DNA of 64,000 bases, taken from JADLGL01 sp050184415. GTDB lineage: Bacteria; Pseudomonadota; Alphaproteobacteria; Rhizobiales; Kaistiaceae. The position numbers were made by a program, and so were the translations under genes. Below are positions 38,797-47,176 of this stretch, piece by piece; positions within the stretch are counted from its first letter, which is position 1; every line of letters begins with the position of its first letter. Under the pieces are notes generated by a model. That model made no database searches. It was not told where the DNA came from and saw only the letters and a list, made by a program, of their open reading frames with translations. The stretch is taken from the NCBI GenBank assembly GCA_050184415.1, contig JBFXAJ010000009.1:1-64000 (forward strand). Reading direction: 5' to 3'.

Positions 38797-38829
38797 GCTC
38801 CCTAACGGGGAACACATCGGAGACCGGAC

Positions 38830-39414
38830 ATGACCAAGGTTACCTTCAACGCCAGCACCTCCCTCGACGGCTTCGTCGCAGGCCCCGACAACGACGTCAG
38901 CAAGGTGTTCGCCTGGTACGCAGCCGGCGATACGCCCGTCACGCTTGCCGGAACGGAATTGTCCTTTCGGGTCTCGAAGGCGAGCGCGCAGGTCCTCGCT
39001 GAAGGGATGGGCGCGGTCGGCGCGATGGTCACCGGGCGGAAGAACTTCGACGGAGCCAACGCGTGGGGCGGCGAGCCGCCGCTCGGCGTCCATCATTTCG
39101 TGGTCACCCACAACCCGCCGAAGGACTGGGTCAAGCCCGGCTCGCCCTTCACCTTCGTCACCAGCGGCGTCGCCGACGCGATCGCCGAGGCCAAGGCCCG
39201 CGCCGGCGGCAAGGACGTCGCGATCTCATCGCCCGGAATCATGCGCCAGGCGCTCGCGTCAGGGCTCCTCGACGAGATCAACCTCGATGTCACGCCGTTC
39301 CTCCTCGGCAAGGGGGTCCCCCTGTTCGGCGATGGCCTTGAGGCCACGCTCGAACAGGTCCGCGTCGTCGCGGGTCTCGGCGTCACTCACATGAAGTACC
39401 GGGTGGTGAGGTAG
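38830..39414 (+). CDS. Dihydrofolate reductase-family (RibD C-terminal) protein
   Basis: A 194-residue single-domain protein of the RibD C-terminal/YyaP group. It starts VTFNASTSLDGFVAGPDNDVSKVFAW, has GRKNFDGANAWGG, HHFVVTHNPP and INLDVTPFLLGKGVPLFGDGL, all usual marks. The fold binds NADPH; physiological substrates of these stand-alone proteins are unknown. An AT-rich palindrome cluster upstream suggests a dedicated repressor. A second family member is at 51291-51806. Confidence 0.92.
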   Translation: MTKVTFNASTSLDGFVAGPDNDVSKVFAWYAAGDTPVTLAGTELSFRVSKASAQVLAEGMGAVGAMVTGRKNFDGANAWGGEPPLGVHHFVVTHNPPKDWVKPGSPFTFVTSGVADAIAEAKARAGGKDVAISSPGIMRQALASGLLDEINLDVTPFLLGKGVPLFGDGLEATLEQVRVVAGLGVTHMKYRVVR

Positions 39415-39438
39415 GTCGCGCTGCCCGACGTGCCGAGA

Positions 39439-39464
39439 AGACCCTCCCGGTCCGGGAGGGTCTC
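39439..39464. terminator. Bidirectional hairpin between convergent genes
   Basis: A near-perfect 12-bp inverted repeat, agaccctcccgg / ccgggagggtct, lies between the stops of the RibD-C protein and a GNAT gene. A short TCTCTTC follows on the + strand. There is no long T-tract, so it is an inferred terminator. Confidence 0.6.
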
Positions 39465-39470
39465 TTCGAG

Positions 39471-40007
39471 CTAGGCCGCGAGACGCGCTTGGATTGCGGC
39501 GGGCGCCGGCACCACGCCGGCCGGCAGCATCGGCACCGCGACCGAGCCCGAAGCGCCCGCAAGCGCCCCATCGCGGAGCTCGACCGCGAGGAAGCGCGCC
39601 CGGTCGACCGGCGTGGGCATGGCGAGATCCGCCGTCAGCTCGGCCGAGAAGCCGAAGCGCGCATAGTACGGCGCGTCGCCGACGAGGATCACTGCGCCAT
39701 GGCCGTGCGCTGCGGCGCGGTTCAGCGCCGAGCGCATCAGCCGGCTGCCGATGCCTTCGCCCTGGCGCTCGCCGCAGACGGCGAGCGGGCCGAGGAGAAG
39801 GGCAGGGCGTCCGCCAGCGTCCACTTCCCACAGCCGGACCGTGCCAACGATCTCGCCGCCATCGCGGGCGACGAGCGCAAGCTCCGGGTCGCGGCCGTTG
39901 CGCAGACGCTGCGACGGCTTTTCGAAGCGCTCCGCACCCATGGTGCGGTCAAGAAGGGCCTCGCGGGCGAGGGCGTCGCCGGGCCGCTCGATGTCGATCG
40001 TGATCAT
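39471..40007 (-). CDS. GNAT-family N-acetyltransferase (YhbS-like)
   Basis: A 178-residue GNAT enzyme. It starts MITIDIERPGDALAREALLDRTMG. The acetyl-CoA loop is LGPLAVCGERQGEGIGSRLMRSAL, followed by VILVGDAPYYARFGFSAE. This order matches YhbS-type acetyltransferases, whose acceptors are unknown. It lies directly downstream of ornithine decarboxylase on the same strand and may share its transcript, although a hairpin separates them. Confidence 0.9.
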   Translation of the reverse strand: MITIDIERPGDALAREALLDRTMGAERFEKPSQRLRNGRDPELALVARDGGEIVGTVRLWEVDAGGRPALLLGPLAVCGERQGEGIGSRLMRSALNRAAAHGHGAVILVGDAPYYARFGFSAELTADLAMPTPVDRARFLAVELRDGALAGASGSVAVPMLPAGVVPAPAAIQARLAA

Positions 40008-40078
40008 GCGCGAACTCCAATCCCCGCGCGAAATGGCGCGCGGAGGCCGGTGAACAGGACTGAATTTTCAGGCTTGGT

Positions 40079-40103
40079 CCCTCTCCCGAGAGCCGGGAGA
40101 GGG
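40079..40103 (-). terminator. Hairpin after ornithine decarboxylase
   Basis: A 10-bp perfect stem (ccctctcccg / cgggagaggg) with a 5-nt loop lies 7 nt after the decarboxylase stop. No T-tract follows on the reverse strand, so it could be an attenuating or stabilising hairpin rather than a full terminator. Confidence 0.5.
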
Positions 40104-40109
40104 TCGGTC

Positions 40110-41240
40110 CTAGATCACGTAGGACTTGAGCGGCGCGAAGCCGTTGAAGGCGACGGCCGAGTAGGTCGTGGTGTAGGCACCCGTCCCCTCGAACAGCACC
40201 TCGTCGCCGATCGAGAGCGACACCGGCAGATCATACGGCGTCTTCTCGTAGAGAACGTCAGCCGAGTCGCAGGTCGGGCCGGCGATCACGCAAGGGGCCA
40301 TCGGCGCGCCGTCCCGCGGGGTGCGGATCGGGTAGCGGATGGATTCGTCCATCGTCTCGGCGAGGCCGCCGAACTTGCCGATATCGAGATACACCCAGCG
40401 CAGCGGATCATCCGCCGACTTCCGCGAGATCAGCACGACCTCGGACTTGAGGATGCCGGCATCGCCGACCATGCCGCGGCCGGGCTCGATGATCGTCTCC
40501 GGCAGACGGTTGCCGAAGTGTCGTCGCAGCGCGTTGCCGATCGCCATCGAGTAGGCGTTCACGGCCGGCATCTCCTTGAGATACTTAGCCGGGAAACCAC
40601 CGCCAAGATTGACCATGCGGAGCTGGATACCGCGCTCGGCGAGCGTGCGGAACACCATCGCCGACGAGGCGAGGGCGCCGTTCCAGGCTTCCACATTACC
40701 CTGCTGCGAGCCGACATGGAACGACACGCCATAGGCCTCGAGGCCGACGCGATGCGCGTGCTCGAGGACGTCGATCGCCATCTCCGGGTCGCAGCCGAAC
40801 TTCCGCGACAGCGGCCACTCGGCGCCGGCGCCGTCGCAGAGGATGCGGCAGAACACTTTGGCGCCCTTGGCGACGCGCGCGATCTTGCCGACCTCCTCCT
40901 CGCAGTCGACCGCGAACAGGCGGACGCCGAGCGCGAAGGCGCGCGCGATGTCGCGCTCCTTCTTGATCGTGTTGCCGAACGAGATGCGGTCGGGGGTCGC
41001 TCCGGCGGCCATCGCCATCTCGATCTCGGCCACGGAGGCGCAATCGAACGATGAGCCGAGCTCGGCGAGCGCGGACAGCACTTCGGGCGCGGGATTGGCC
41101 TTCACCGCGTAGAAGACGCGGGTGTCGGGCATCGCGCGGGCGAAGGCACGGTAATTGTCGCGCACCACGTCGAGGTCGATGACGACGCAGGGGCCCTCGG
41201 GACGGGTGGTGCGGAGGAATTCGCGGATACGGTCGGTCAC
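40110..41240 (-). CDS. odc: Ornithine/lysine decarboxylase, fold III PLP enzyme
   Basis: A 376-residue alanine-racemase-fold decarboxylase. The PLP lysine is Lys47 (FYAVKANP). Other motifs are FHVGSQ, NLGGGFP, EPGRGMVGDAG and the Cys-Asp site GPTCDSAD that takes part in catalysis across the dimer. This group decarboxylates ornithine to putrescine, and sometimes lysine. The product feeds homospermidine synthase at 36718-38157. A long GC-rich leader upstream (41241-41520) may be a regulatory speF-type element. Length is normal for the fold III bacterial type. Confidence 0.95.
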   Translation of the reverse strand: MTDRIREFLRTTRPEGPCVVIDLDVVRDNYRAFARAMPDTRVFYAVKANPAPEVLSALAELGSSFDCASVAEIEMAMAAGATPDRISFGNTIKKERDIARAFALGVRLFAVDCEEEVGKIARVAKGAKVFCRILCDGAGAEWPLSRKFGCDPEMAIDVLEHAHRVGLEAYGVSFHVGSQQGNVEAWNGALASSAMVFRTLAERGIQLRMVNLGGGFPAKYLKEMPAVNAYSMAIGNALRRHFGNRLPETIIEPGRGMVGDAGILKSEVVLISRKSADDPLRWVYLDIGKFGGLAETMDESIRYPIRTPRDGAPMAPCVIAGPTCDSADVLYEKTPYDLPVSLSIGDEVLFEGTGAYTTTYSAVAFNGFAPLKSYVI

Positions 41241-41520
41241 TGCCGGGGTCTCCCAAGCGCAGAAGGGTCAAAACCGCCGGGTCGCTTCCGGGTCCGGGCC
41301 GGTGTGGAGACGGCTGTACGGACCAGTGACGAGACCGGTTTGCCGGCTCAGAGACCGGCGGGTTCAGGGTGACGGACCGTCGACCGAACAGGGCTGTCGG
41401 ATCGACTTCCGCCGCCGTCGCTTGGATTGGGAGATCCCGATCCGCACGCCCGGCAAGGATGTAGTGCCTCTTCAGTAACCCCGGGCGATGGAGACCCGGC
41501 AGAGACCAAAAAAGCCCGCT
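41241..41520 (-). ncRNA. Candidate speF-type leader RNA of the decarboxylase gene
   Basis: The region directly upstream of the decarboxylase is untranslated and hairpin-rich. On the plus strand gagacc occurs four times (41331, 41351, 41491, 41502), so the transcript carries repeated GGTCTC. Stems include gccgg/ccggc (41342-41359) and ccggg/cccgg (41481-41499). Alphaproteobacterial ornithine decarboxylase genes are known to have a long conserved 5' leader called the speF element, and position and strand fit. The match is by context only; no covariance search was possible. Confidence 0.45.
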
Positions 41521-41785
41521 ACGTCGTTGCTTTAAGCCGCACCCTTCGAAGCTTCCGGGACACCGGACTTCGCCCTCGGGTGTTTGCTCGGCCACAGGCA
41601 CGTGCGAAATTGGGCAGGGCGTAGATACGCAAATCGCCTGTCGCATTCAAGGGCTGTTTTGGCCCCTGAGCGAAAAACCTGAGTGCGCCGGTCATGCCCC
41701 GTTCGGGTGGCGCCGGCGGCAGGTGGAACTTGCTGATCCTGAACGTGTTTTCCCATCGCGTGGAGCAGCATTCAGGAGACGAGAA

Positions 41786-41980
41786 ATGCCAGCGAAATCG
41801 AAGGCCCAGCAGAAGGCGGCCGGCGCCGCCCTTTCCGCGAAGCGCGGAGACACCAAGGTGGGTGCGCTCAAGGGCGCGTCGAAGGAGATGTACAAGTCCA
41901 TGAGCGAGAAGCAGCTCAAGGAGTTCGCCGGCACGAAGACCAAGGGCAAGCCGGAGCACGTCGCGGGGTCCAAGCACTAG
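41786..41980 (+). CDS. DUF3008 small basic protein
   Basis: A 64-residue, Lys-rich protein that starts MPAKSKAQQKAAGAALSAKRG and ends in LKEFAGTKTKGKPEHV. This matches the DUF3008 family, small highly charged proteins of unknown function. ATG 41786 has AGGAGACGAGA upstream; a longer frame from 41723 is not supported. Its stop overlaps that of the convergent gene (ctag at 41977-41980). Confidence 0.85.
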   Translation: MPAKSKAQQKAAGAALSAKRGDTKVGALKGASKEMYKSMSEKQLKEFAGTKTKGKPEHVAGSKH

Positions 41981-43179
41981 CTGCGGTCGGCCGGCGACGA
42001 AGGCGGAGCAAAGAACGATTGGCCGAATGAGTCGGTTACGGTCGGACCTGGCGGATAGATTCGGACAAAGAAGGGCGGCCCGAGGGAACGGGGAACGTCG
42101 TCGAGCGGGTCGACCGCCTTCAAGGCTTGGTCGGCCGAGATTCTTGTCCAGCGTCCGCCTTGCACGATGTGAAGGACGCCGTCGCGTCCTTGCAGCAGCG
42201 AGGGACCCCGCTCCTTCGGGGCATCGAATCCGTAGATGAATTGCAGTCGGTCACCTGGATACTGCAGCAGCGGTCGGCCGGCGCTGACAAGCGGATTGAA
42301 CCTGAAAGAACCCAGTCGACCGTCAGTCCGCACGACCACCAGTCGATTGGCTTCCTCGAAGTCGAAGCCTGCCGCGAGGACGAGGTCGTCGGCCACCGCG
42401 ATTGCCCGCTCACCGTGGGCGTCGCTCGGCCAGGACGATATCGTGCCGCCCACGATCCTGACCCACCGCGACGGTTGGTCGTCCAGGCGCCGGCTGTGGT
42501 CAGGAAGGCAAGTCCACAACGTGCTGCCAGTGAGCGTAAGCGACGGGCAGTCATCGACTCTCGCCCAGCTGCCAAGCTCGGCTTCGCGCCCGCTGTCGTT
42601 GAAGGACCAGAGAACCCCACCGAATTCGTCGAATTGAACGATGCCTCCCGATGACAGTGGCCGCAGACCGTTCTCATCGGGGCCGTCGAAGATCGTCTCC
42701 TCACTGTAGCCGATCCAGATCGTTCCATCTGGTGACGCAAGGAGGCGCTGGATTCCTCCGCCGAGGTCGATGGCCCGCAATTCGCGTCCGTCGCCAGAAT
42801 AGATGCGCACGTCGTCGGGGTTCTCGTCGCGCGAGCAGGCGACCAGCCAGCGACCGTCCCTCATGCGATCAAGGGCGATCAGAGAACCGTTCGGGAGGTC
42901 TACGACGTTGGTTTCGGCGGAGCCATCGTAGACTGAGACGCGAATCCCGCCACTCCAGAAGTCTGGTTGTTCTGGACCTTCGGGGCCCGCGTTTCTGGCA
43001 GCAACGACCGCTTGCCACCAGCTCCACCAGTCCCGGTGGATGTTCGAGCGCGTGCGGATCAGCCCCAACCTGCCATTCATCAAGACGGCGTAGGCGTAAT
43101 CGAACCAACCCGCCGGCGGCACCGGAAGGGCGGTGCTGGTGCCGATCGCTGACGGGTCGCTCACGGGGCGCTCCGACAA
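41977..43179 (-). CDS. Hypothetical protein, probable beta-propeller
   Basis: A 400-residue protein without signal peptide and with no family that I recognise. Repeated strand-rich units such as LIALDRMRDGRWLVACSRDE, LLASPDGTIWIGYSEE, GIVQFDEFGGVLWSF and DLVLAAGFDFEEANRLVVV resemble propeller blades. The TTG at 43179 (giving MSERPVSDPSAIG) is chosen because GAGGAGGG lies 8 nt upstream; GTG 43164 is an alternative. It starts 14 nt after the stop of the 5'-nucleotidase-like gene, so the two form an operon. Confidence 0.7.
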   Translation of the reverse strand: MSERPVSDPSAIGTSTALPVPPAGWFDYAYAVLMNGRLGLIRTRSNIHRDWWSWWQAVVAARNAGPEGPEQPDFWSGGIRVSVYDGSAETNVVDLPNGSLIALDRMRDGRWLVACSRDENPDDVRIYSGDGRELRAIDLGGGIQRLLASPDGTIWIGYSEETIFDGPDENGLRPLSSGGIVQFDEFGGVLWSFNDSGREAELGSWARVDDCPSLTLTGSTLWTCLPDHSRRLDDQPSRWVRIVGGTISSWPSDAHGERAIAVADDLVLAAGFDFEEANRLVVVRTDGRLGSFRFNPLVSAGRPLLQYPGDRLQFIYGFDAPKERGPSLLQGRDGVLHIVQGGRWTRISADQALKAVDPLDDVPRSLGPPFFVRIYPPGPTVTDSFGQSFFAPPSSPADRS

Positions 43180-43193
43180 TCTCGCCGCCCTCC

Positions 43194-44696
43194 TCAATGC
43201 AGCACGATCCGCCCCTCGATCCCAACATCCACGGTACCCGCCTCCTGGAGATACGCGATCACCTGCTCCGTCGTGAGCCCGGCCGATGACAGATCGATGA
43301 TCCGCGGCGCATTGCGGAGGATCGTGTAGCCGTCGCCGCCGCCGGCGATGAAGTCGTTCGTCGCCAGACGGTACACGGCCGACTGCACCAGCGGGCGGCC
43401 GCCGACCATCACCGAGAGGACTCGGTTGCCGGGCGCCGCGAACGCATTCACCTCGACGGTCATCCCGGAAAGCTGCGGAAAGCGGCCGGTGTTGAGCTTG
43501 ATCTCGGAGAAGCCGTTTTCCAGCGCGGCGAGGAGCTGCGCGCCGGTCACTTCGAGGAGCAGCGTGCGGTTGTTGAAGGGCAGCTCCGCGAACACATCCC
43601 GACGGGTGATCTCTGAGCCGGGCAGATAAAGCCGGTCGCCGCGGATCGCCCCGCCATTGACGAGCGCGACCTCGGCATTGACGGCAAGCCGCATCGCGTC
43701 GGCCACGAGATTCCCCATCGTGGTCTCGCGCGACTGGAGGGCTACGCGGCGGCTCTCGATCAGGGTGCCCGTCGTGGCGACGGCGACGTCGAGCTCGGCG
43801 TCGAGGCGATCGGCATAGGCGGCGACGATCTCGGCAATCGCCGGATCGGGCGCGACCTCGGCCGTGTCGACGATGTCGAAGTCCGGAACCCACGTGACGA
43901 CCGCGGCGCCATTGGCGTCGACGGTCCTGGTGATCGCGAGCCTTGTGACGACGACGTACTCGCCCTGCGCCGACGCCTCGGTCAGCGCGACCGTACCGTC
44001 ATAGTAGGTGAGGAGGTGGTTGTCGTGGCCTGACAGGATGAGGTCGGCGGCACGATTCCGGAACAGCGTCAGATCGACCGCGAGCGGCGTATGGGCGAGC
44101 GCCACCACAATGTCCGCGCCGGCGGCGCGCAATTCGGCGGCCTTCGCGACGGCGGTGCTCACGCTGTTGGCGAAGGTGAACGCGCCGCCGGGGCTCGAGA
44201 TGACCGTCGTGTCCTCGGTGGTGAGGCCGTAGAAGGCGATGCGGATCCCCTCGACCTCGAGCCAGTGATCCTGGACCATATTCGCTGGTAGGGAGCCGTC
44301 GGCCTGGGCGAGGTTCGAGGACAGGACCGGGAAGTCGGCTTCGGCAAGCCGCTCGCGGAAGACGTCGGGGCCGAAGTCGAACTCGGCATTGCCGGGCGTG
44401 AAGACGTCGACGCGGAGCTGGTTGAGGAGGTCCACGATATGGGCGCCGTGGTCGATGCCGGACATCAGCGACGGCGAAAAGGCATTGCCGGGAAAGACGA
44501 AGAAGGCGTGCCCTGCGGCGCGTTCCTGGTTGATCACCGTCGCCAGCCGTGCGAAGCCGCCGCGGCCGTTGACCCCCTCCATCTGCGAAAGGTCGTTCGC
44601 CTGGACGAAGGACACGGTGATCGTCTGCGCGTTCGCGGCCGCCGCCGCGCCGAACAGGAATGATGCAGCGAGCGCAGCCCGCCAGAGTCCCGCCAT
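43194..44696 (-). CDS. 5'-nucleotidase-like secreted protein, altered active site
   Basis: A 500-residue two-domain protein with a signal peptide ending ANAQTI, built like UshA-type periplasmic 5'-nucleotidases: calcineurin-like N-domain (to about residue 310) and substrate-binding C-domain (NGGAIRGDRL, LPFNN, ATNDFIAGGGDGY). Several catalytic residues are replaced. NDxH reads NDLS, GD reads GN (FPGNAFSPS), and GNHEFD reads GNAEFD; the last His is the catalytic His in UshA. The protein may bind but not cleave nucleotides, or work with altered chemistry. ATG 44696 is chosen by GGGGGCGG upstream. Confidence 0.88.
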   Translation of the reverse strand: MAGLWRAALAASFLFGAAAAANAQTITVSFVQANDLSQMEGVNGRGGFARLATVINQERAAGHAFFVFPGNAFSPSLMSGIDHGAHIVDLLNQLRVDVFTPGNAEFDFGPDVFRERLAEADFPVLSSNLAQADGSLPANMVQDHWLEVEGIRIAFYGLTTEDTTVISSPGGAFTFANSVSTAVAKAAELRAAGADIVVALAHTPLAVDLTLFRNRAADLILSGHDNHLLTYYDGTVALTEASAQGEYVVVTRLAITRTVDANGAAVVTWVPDFDIVDTAEVAPDPAIAEIVAAYADRLDAELDVAVATTGTLIESRRVALQSRETTMGNLVADAMRLAVNAEVALVNGGAIRGDRLYLPGSEITRRDVFAELPFNNRTLLLEVTGAQLLAALENGFSEIKLNTGRFPQLSGMTVEVNAFAAPGNRVLSVMVGGRPLVQSAVYRLATNDFIAGGGDGYTILRNAPRIIDLSSAGLTTEQVIAYLQEAGTVDVGIEGRIVLH

Positions 44697-44904
44697 GTCC
44701 GCCCCCAATTCAACGGGAAGGTGATCATAGCAGGGGCTCGCGCCGGCCGCAGTGCCGGCAAAGCCACAGATTCCGGGGCTTCGGGCGATGCGACGCCACG
44801 GAATGGGCTCGACATTCGGCCTGCCGCCGGTATCGAAAGAGCCGCGAGGTTCTGGACTTGTGCGTTCGGGACACTAAGTTCGCCCTGTTCTAATCTGGCC
44901 CGTG

Positions 44905-45966
44905 ATGAACCAGCACAGCATCATCCAAGCCGCCGATGGCGGCTCCGCCCGTCCGCACAACCATCCTTCGGTGAAGGATGGGCGGATCGGCGTTCTCCTC
45001 GTCAATCTCGGCACCCCCGACGGGACCGACTTCCAGTCGGTGAAGCGCTACCTCAAGCAGTTCCTGTCCGACCCCCGGGTGATCGAGATCCCGATGGTGG
45101 TGTGGAAGCCGATCCTCCACCTCTTCGTGCTGCGGAAGCGCCCGACGACCTCGGGCGAAGCCTATGCCAAGATCTGGAACAGGGAGCGGAACGAGTCGCC
45201 GCTGCGGACCATCACGCGGGCCCAGGCTGAAAAACTCCACGCGATCCTCAACGGTGAGGACCCGCGGATCATCGTCGACTGGGCGATGCGCTACGGAACC
45301 CCGGCGATCGGCGACCGCCTCCGTGCGCTTCAGGCCGAAGGCTGCGACCGGATCCTCGTCGCGCCGCTCTATCCGCAATACAGCGCGACGACGACCGCGA
45401 CCGTCGTCGACCAGGTCGGCCTCGCGCTCAAGGAGATGCGCTGGCAGCCGGCGGTCCGCGTCCTGCCGGCCTATTACGACCGGCCGGACTATATCGAGGC
45501 GCTGTCGCAATCGCTGCAGGACGGGCTCGCCGCGCTCGATTTCGAGCCCGAAGTGGTGCTCGCGTCCTATCACGGGATGCCGAAGCGCTATCTCGAGAAG
45601 GGCGACCCCTATTATTGCCACGCGATGAAGACGAGCCGCCTTCTCCGCGAGAAGCTCGGCTTCGACGAGAAATTCCTCCGCACCACCTTCCAGTCCCGCT
45701 TCGGCAAGGCGGAGTGGCTGAAGCCCTACACGATCGACACCGTGACGGCGCTCGGCAAGGAGGGCGTGAAGCGCGTAGCGGTCATCACGCCAGCCTTCTC
45801 CGCCGACTGCATCGAGACGCTGGAGGAAATCGCCATCGGCAATGCCGAGGCGTTCCACGAGCATGGCGGCGAGAGATTCGCGCTGATCCCGTGCCTCAAC
45901 GACAGCCCGGTGGGCATGCAGATGCTGCGCTCCGTGGTTGGAAACGAGCTCAAGGGCTGGATGTAG
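44905..45966 (+). CDS. hemH: Ferrochelatase
   Basis: A 353-residue ferrochelatase, the last enzyme of protoheme synthesis, inserting Fe(II) into protoporphyrin IX at the inner membrane. Typical motifs are VLLVNLGTPDG, LYPQYSATTTATVVDQV, the metal-site His in ASYHGMPKRYLEKGDPYYCH, TFQSRFGKAEWLKPYT and TPAFSADCIETLEEI with the conserved Glu. ATG 44905 and an adjacent GTG at 44902 are both possible starts. Iron-responsive Irr boxes were looked for upstream and not clearly found. Confidence 0.96.
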   Translation: MNQHSIIQAADGGSARPHNHPSVKDGRIGVLLVNLGTPDGTDFQSVKRYLKQFLSDPRVIEIPMVVWKPILHLFVLRKRPTTSGEAYAKIWNRERNESPLRTITRAQAEKLHAILNGEDPRIIVDWAMRYGTPAIGDRLRALQAEGCDRILVAPLYPQYSATTTATVVDQVGLALKEMRWQPAVRVLPAYYDRPDYIEALSQSLQDGLAALDFEPEVVLASYHGMPKRYLEKGDPYYCHAMKTSRLLREKLGFDEKFLRTTFQSRFGKAEWLKPYTIDTVTALGKEGVKRVAVITPAFSADCIETLEEIAIGNAEAFHEHGGERFALIPCLNDSPVGMQMLRSVVGNELKGWM

Positions 45967-45988
45967 CTGCGACTCACTCCGGCGCGAG

Positions 45989-47131
45989 CTATGGCCCATG
46001 GACCGGATCGATGCCGACCGTAGCCGCTGTCACACGTGGCGCGCGCGGCCATGAAAAATCATCGACCCGACCCGGCGCCGCCGGGATCGTGTCGCCCCGC
46101 ACGAATACCCGAAACTGCATCGAGTCGGGCGTTGCCGCGGTCGGCTGGTCGAGGAGCTCCGTCGGCGCTCCCGGCGGGGGCTCGCCGAAGACGATGACCG
46201 GCCCCACGGTCTGCTCCGTGCCGTCCGGTAACACTTCGACCCGTGCCCCGGTCGTCGGCGAAGCGAGGAACGTCGCCAACTCGCCGCTGCCGGGAATGCG
46301 GATCTCGCGATCGACATAGAAGGCGAGCTTCACACGGCCCGCCGACGTGAAGCTGAAGCCGTCATCAGCGCGGAGGGTGCGCGTCTGGCCGTCGACGTCC
46401 GGTCCGGTCGCAGTGAACCGGCCTTCCGCGTCGGCGAATCCGTCCCACACGTCGACATAGATGCCGCCGATGCGCTCGATCGCGGCCTCGTAGAGCGTGT
46501 TGAAGAACGCCATGTCGGCGGACATCGAGCGCTGCCGCATCGGCGGCTGGCCGACCCAGAGGGCGGGTCGGCCGTACTCCGCGAGGATCGCCGCGATGGC
46601 GTCGACGCGGGCGGCGTATTCCCGGTCCCACGCCTCGGAGCGGAGCCGCGCGGCGTTGCCGGCAAGCTGCATGTCCTGGCGGTCGTTGGTGCCGATCATG
46701 AACACGACGAAATCGGGCTCGATCTCGGTGAGGATCGCCGGGAGCTCCGCCGCCCAGTCGTAGAAGTCGTTCCGGACGAGGCCGGACGAGCCGTTGATCC
46801 GCTCGACGAGGGTGATCCGCGGTTCGTTTTCGAATGTCGCCTCGAGGCCCTGCGACAGCCCGCGCGCCATGAAGTCGCCGATGACGAGCAGCGTCAGCGC
46901 ATCCGTCGCCGGAGCGGTCGTCGCCGAGCCGGGCGGTGCGGCGGCCTGGCGCTGCGGAAGAGCCGGAGGGGTTGCCGGTGCGGCCGGCGCGGGCGTCTCG
47001 GCCGCAGGCGGCTCGACGCCGAACAGGCGCTGCAGGAACCCCTGCGCCGCGACCGGGCCGATCGCGGCCGAGATCATCGCGATGATGGCGACGGCGCCAA
47101 GGAGGACCGCCCGAAGGCCTGGAGAGCACAT
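45989..47131 (-). CDS. DUF459 SGNH-like secreted protein
   Basis: A 380-residue exported protein with a signal peptide ending GPVAAQGF, a Pro/Ala linker (PPAAETPAPAAPATPPALP), and an SGNH-type domain with LLVIGDFMARGLSQGLE, SSGLVRNDFYDW, VVFMIGTNDRQDMQ and FTSAGRVKLAFYVDREI. At the usual GDS nucleophile position it has Phe (GDF), and the usual DGxHF near the end reads DGFSF. DUF459 proteins in this order appear to share GDF (recollection), so it may not be a normal hydrolase. It probably acts in the cell envelope. Confidence 0.85.
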   Translation of the reverse strand: MCSPGLRAVLLGAVAIIAMISAAIGPVAAQGFLQRLFGVEPPAAETPAPAAPATPPALPQRQAAAPPGSATTAPATDALTLLVIGDFMARGLSQGLEATFENEPRITLVERINGSSGLVRNDFYDWAAELPAILTEIEPDFVVFMIGTNDRQDMQLAGNAARLRSEAWDREYAARVDAIAAILAEYGRPALWVGQPPMRQRSMSADMAFFNTLYEAAIERIGGIYVDVWDGFADAEGRFTATGPDVDGQTRTLRADDGFSFTSAGRVKLAFYVDREIRIPGSGELATFLASPTTGARVEVLPDGTEQTVGPVIVFGEPPPGAPTELLDQPTAATPDSMQFRVFVRGDTIPAAPGRVDDFSWPRAPRVTAATVGIDPVHGP

Positions 47132-47176
47132 CGATCTGTCCGTCGGGCCGCCCCGCGGCGGCCGGTCACCCGGAGA

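Noticed and set aside
44697..44904. Irr/ICE iron box upstream of hemH
   Set aside because: Only a partial ttctaa half-site is visible; the inverted partner is missing.
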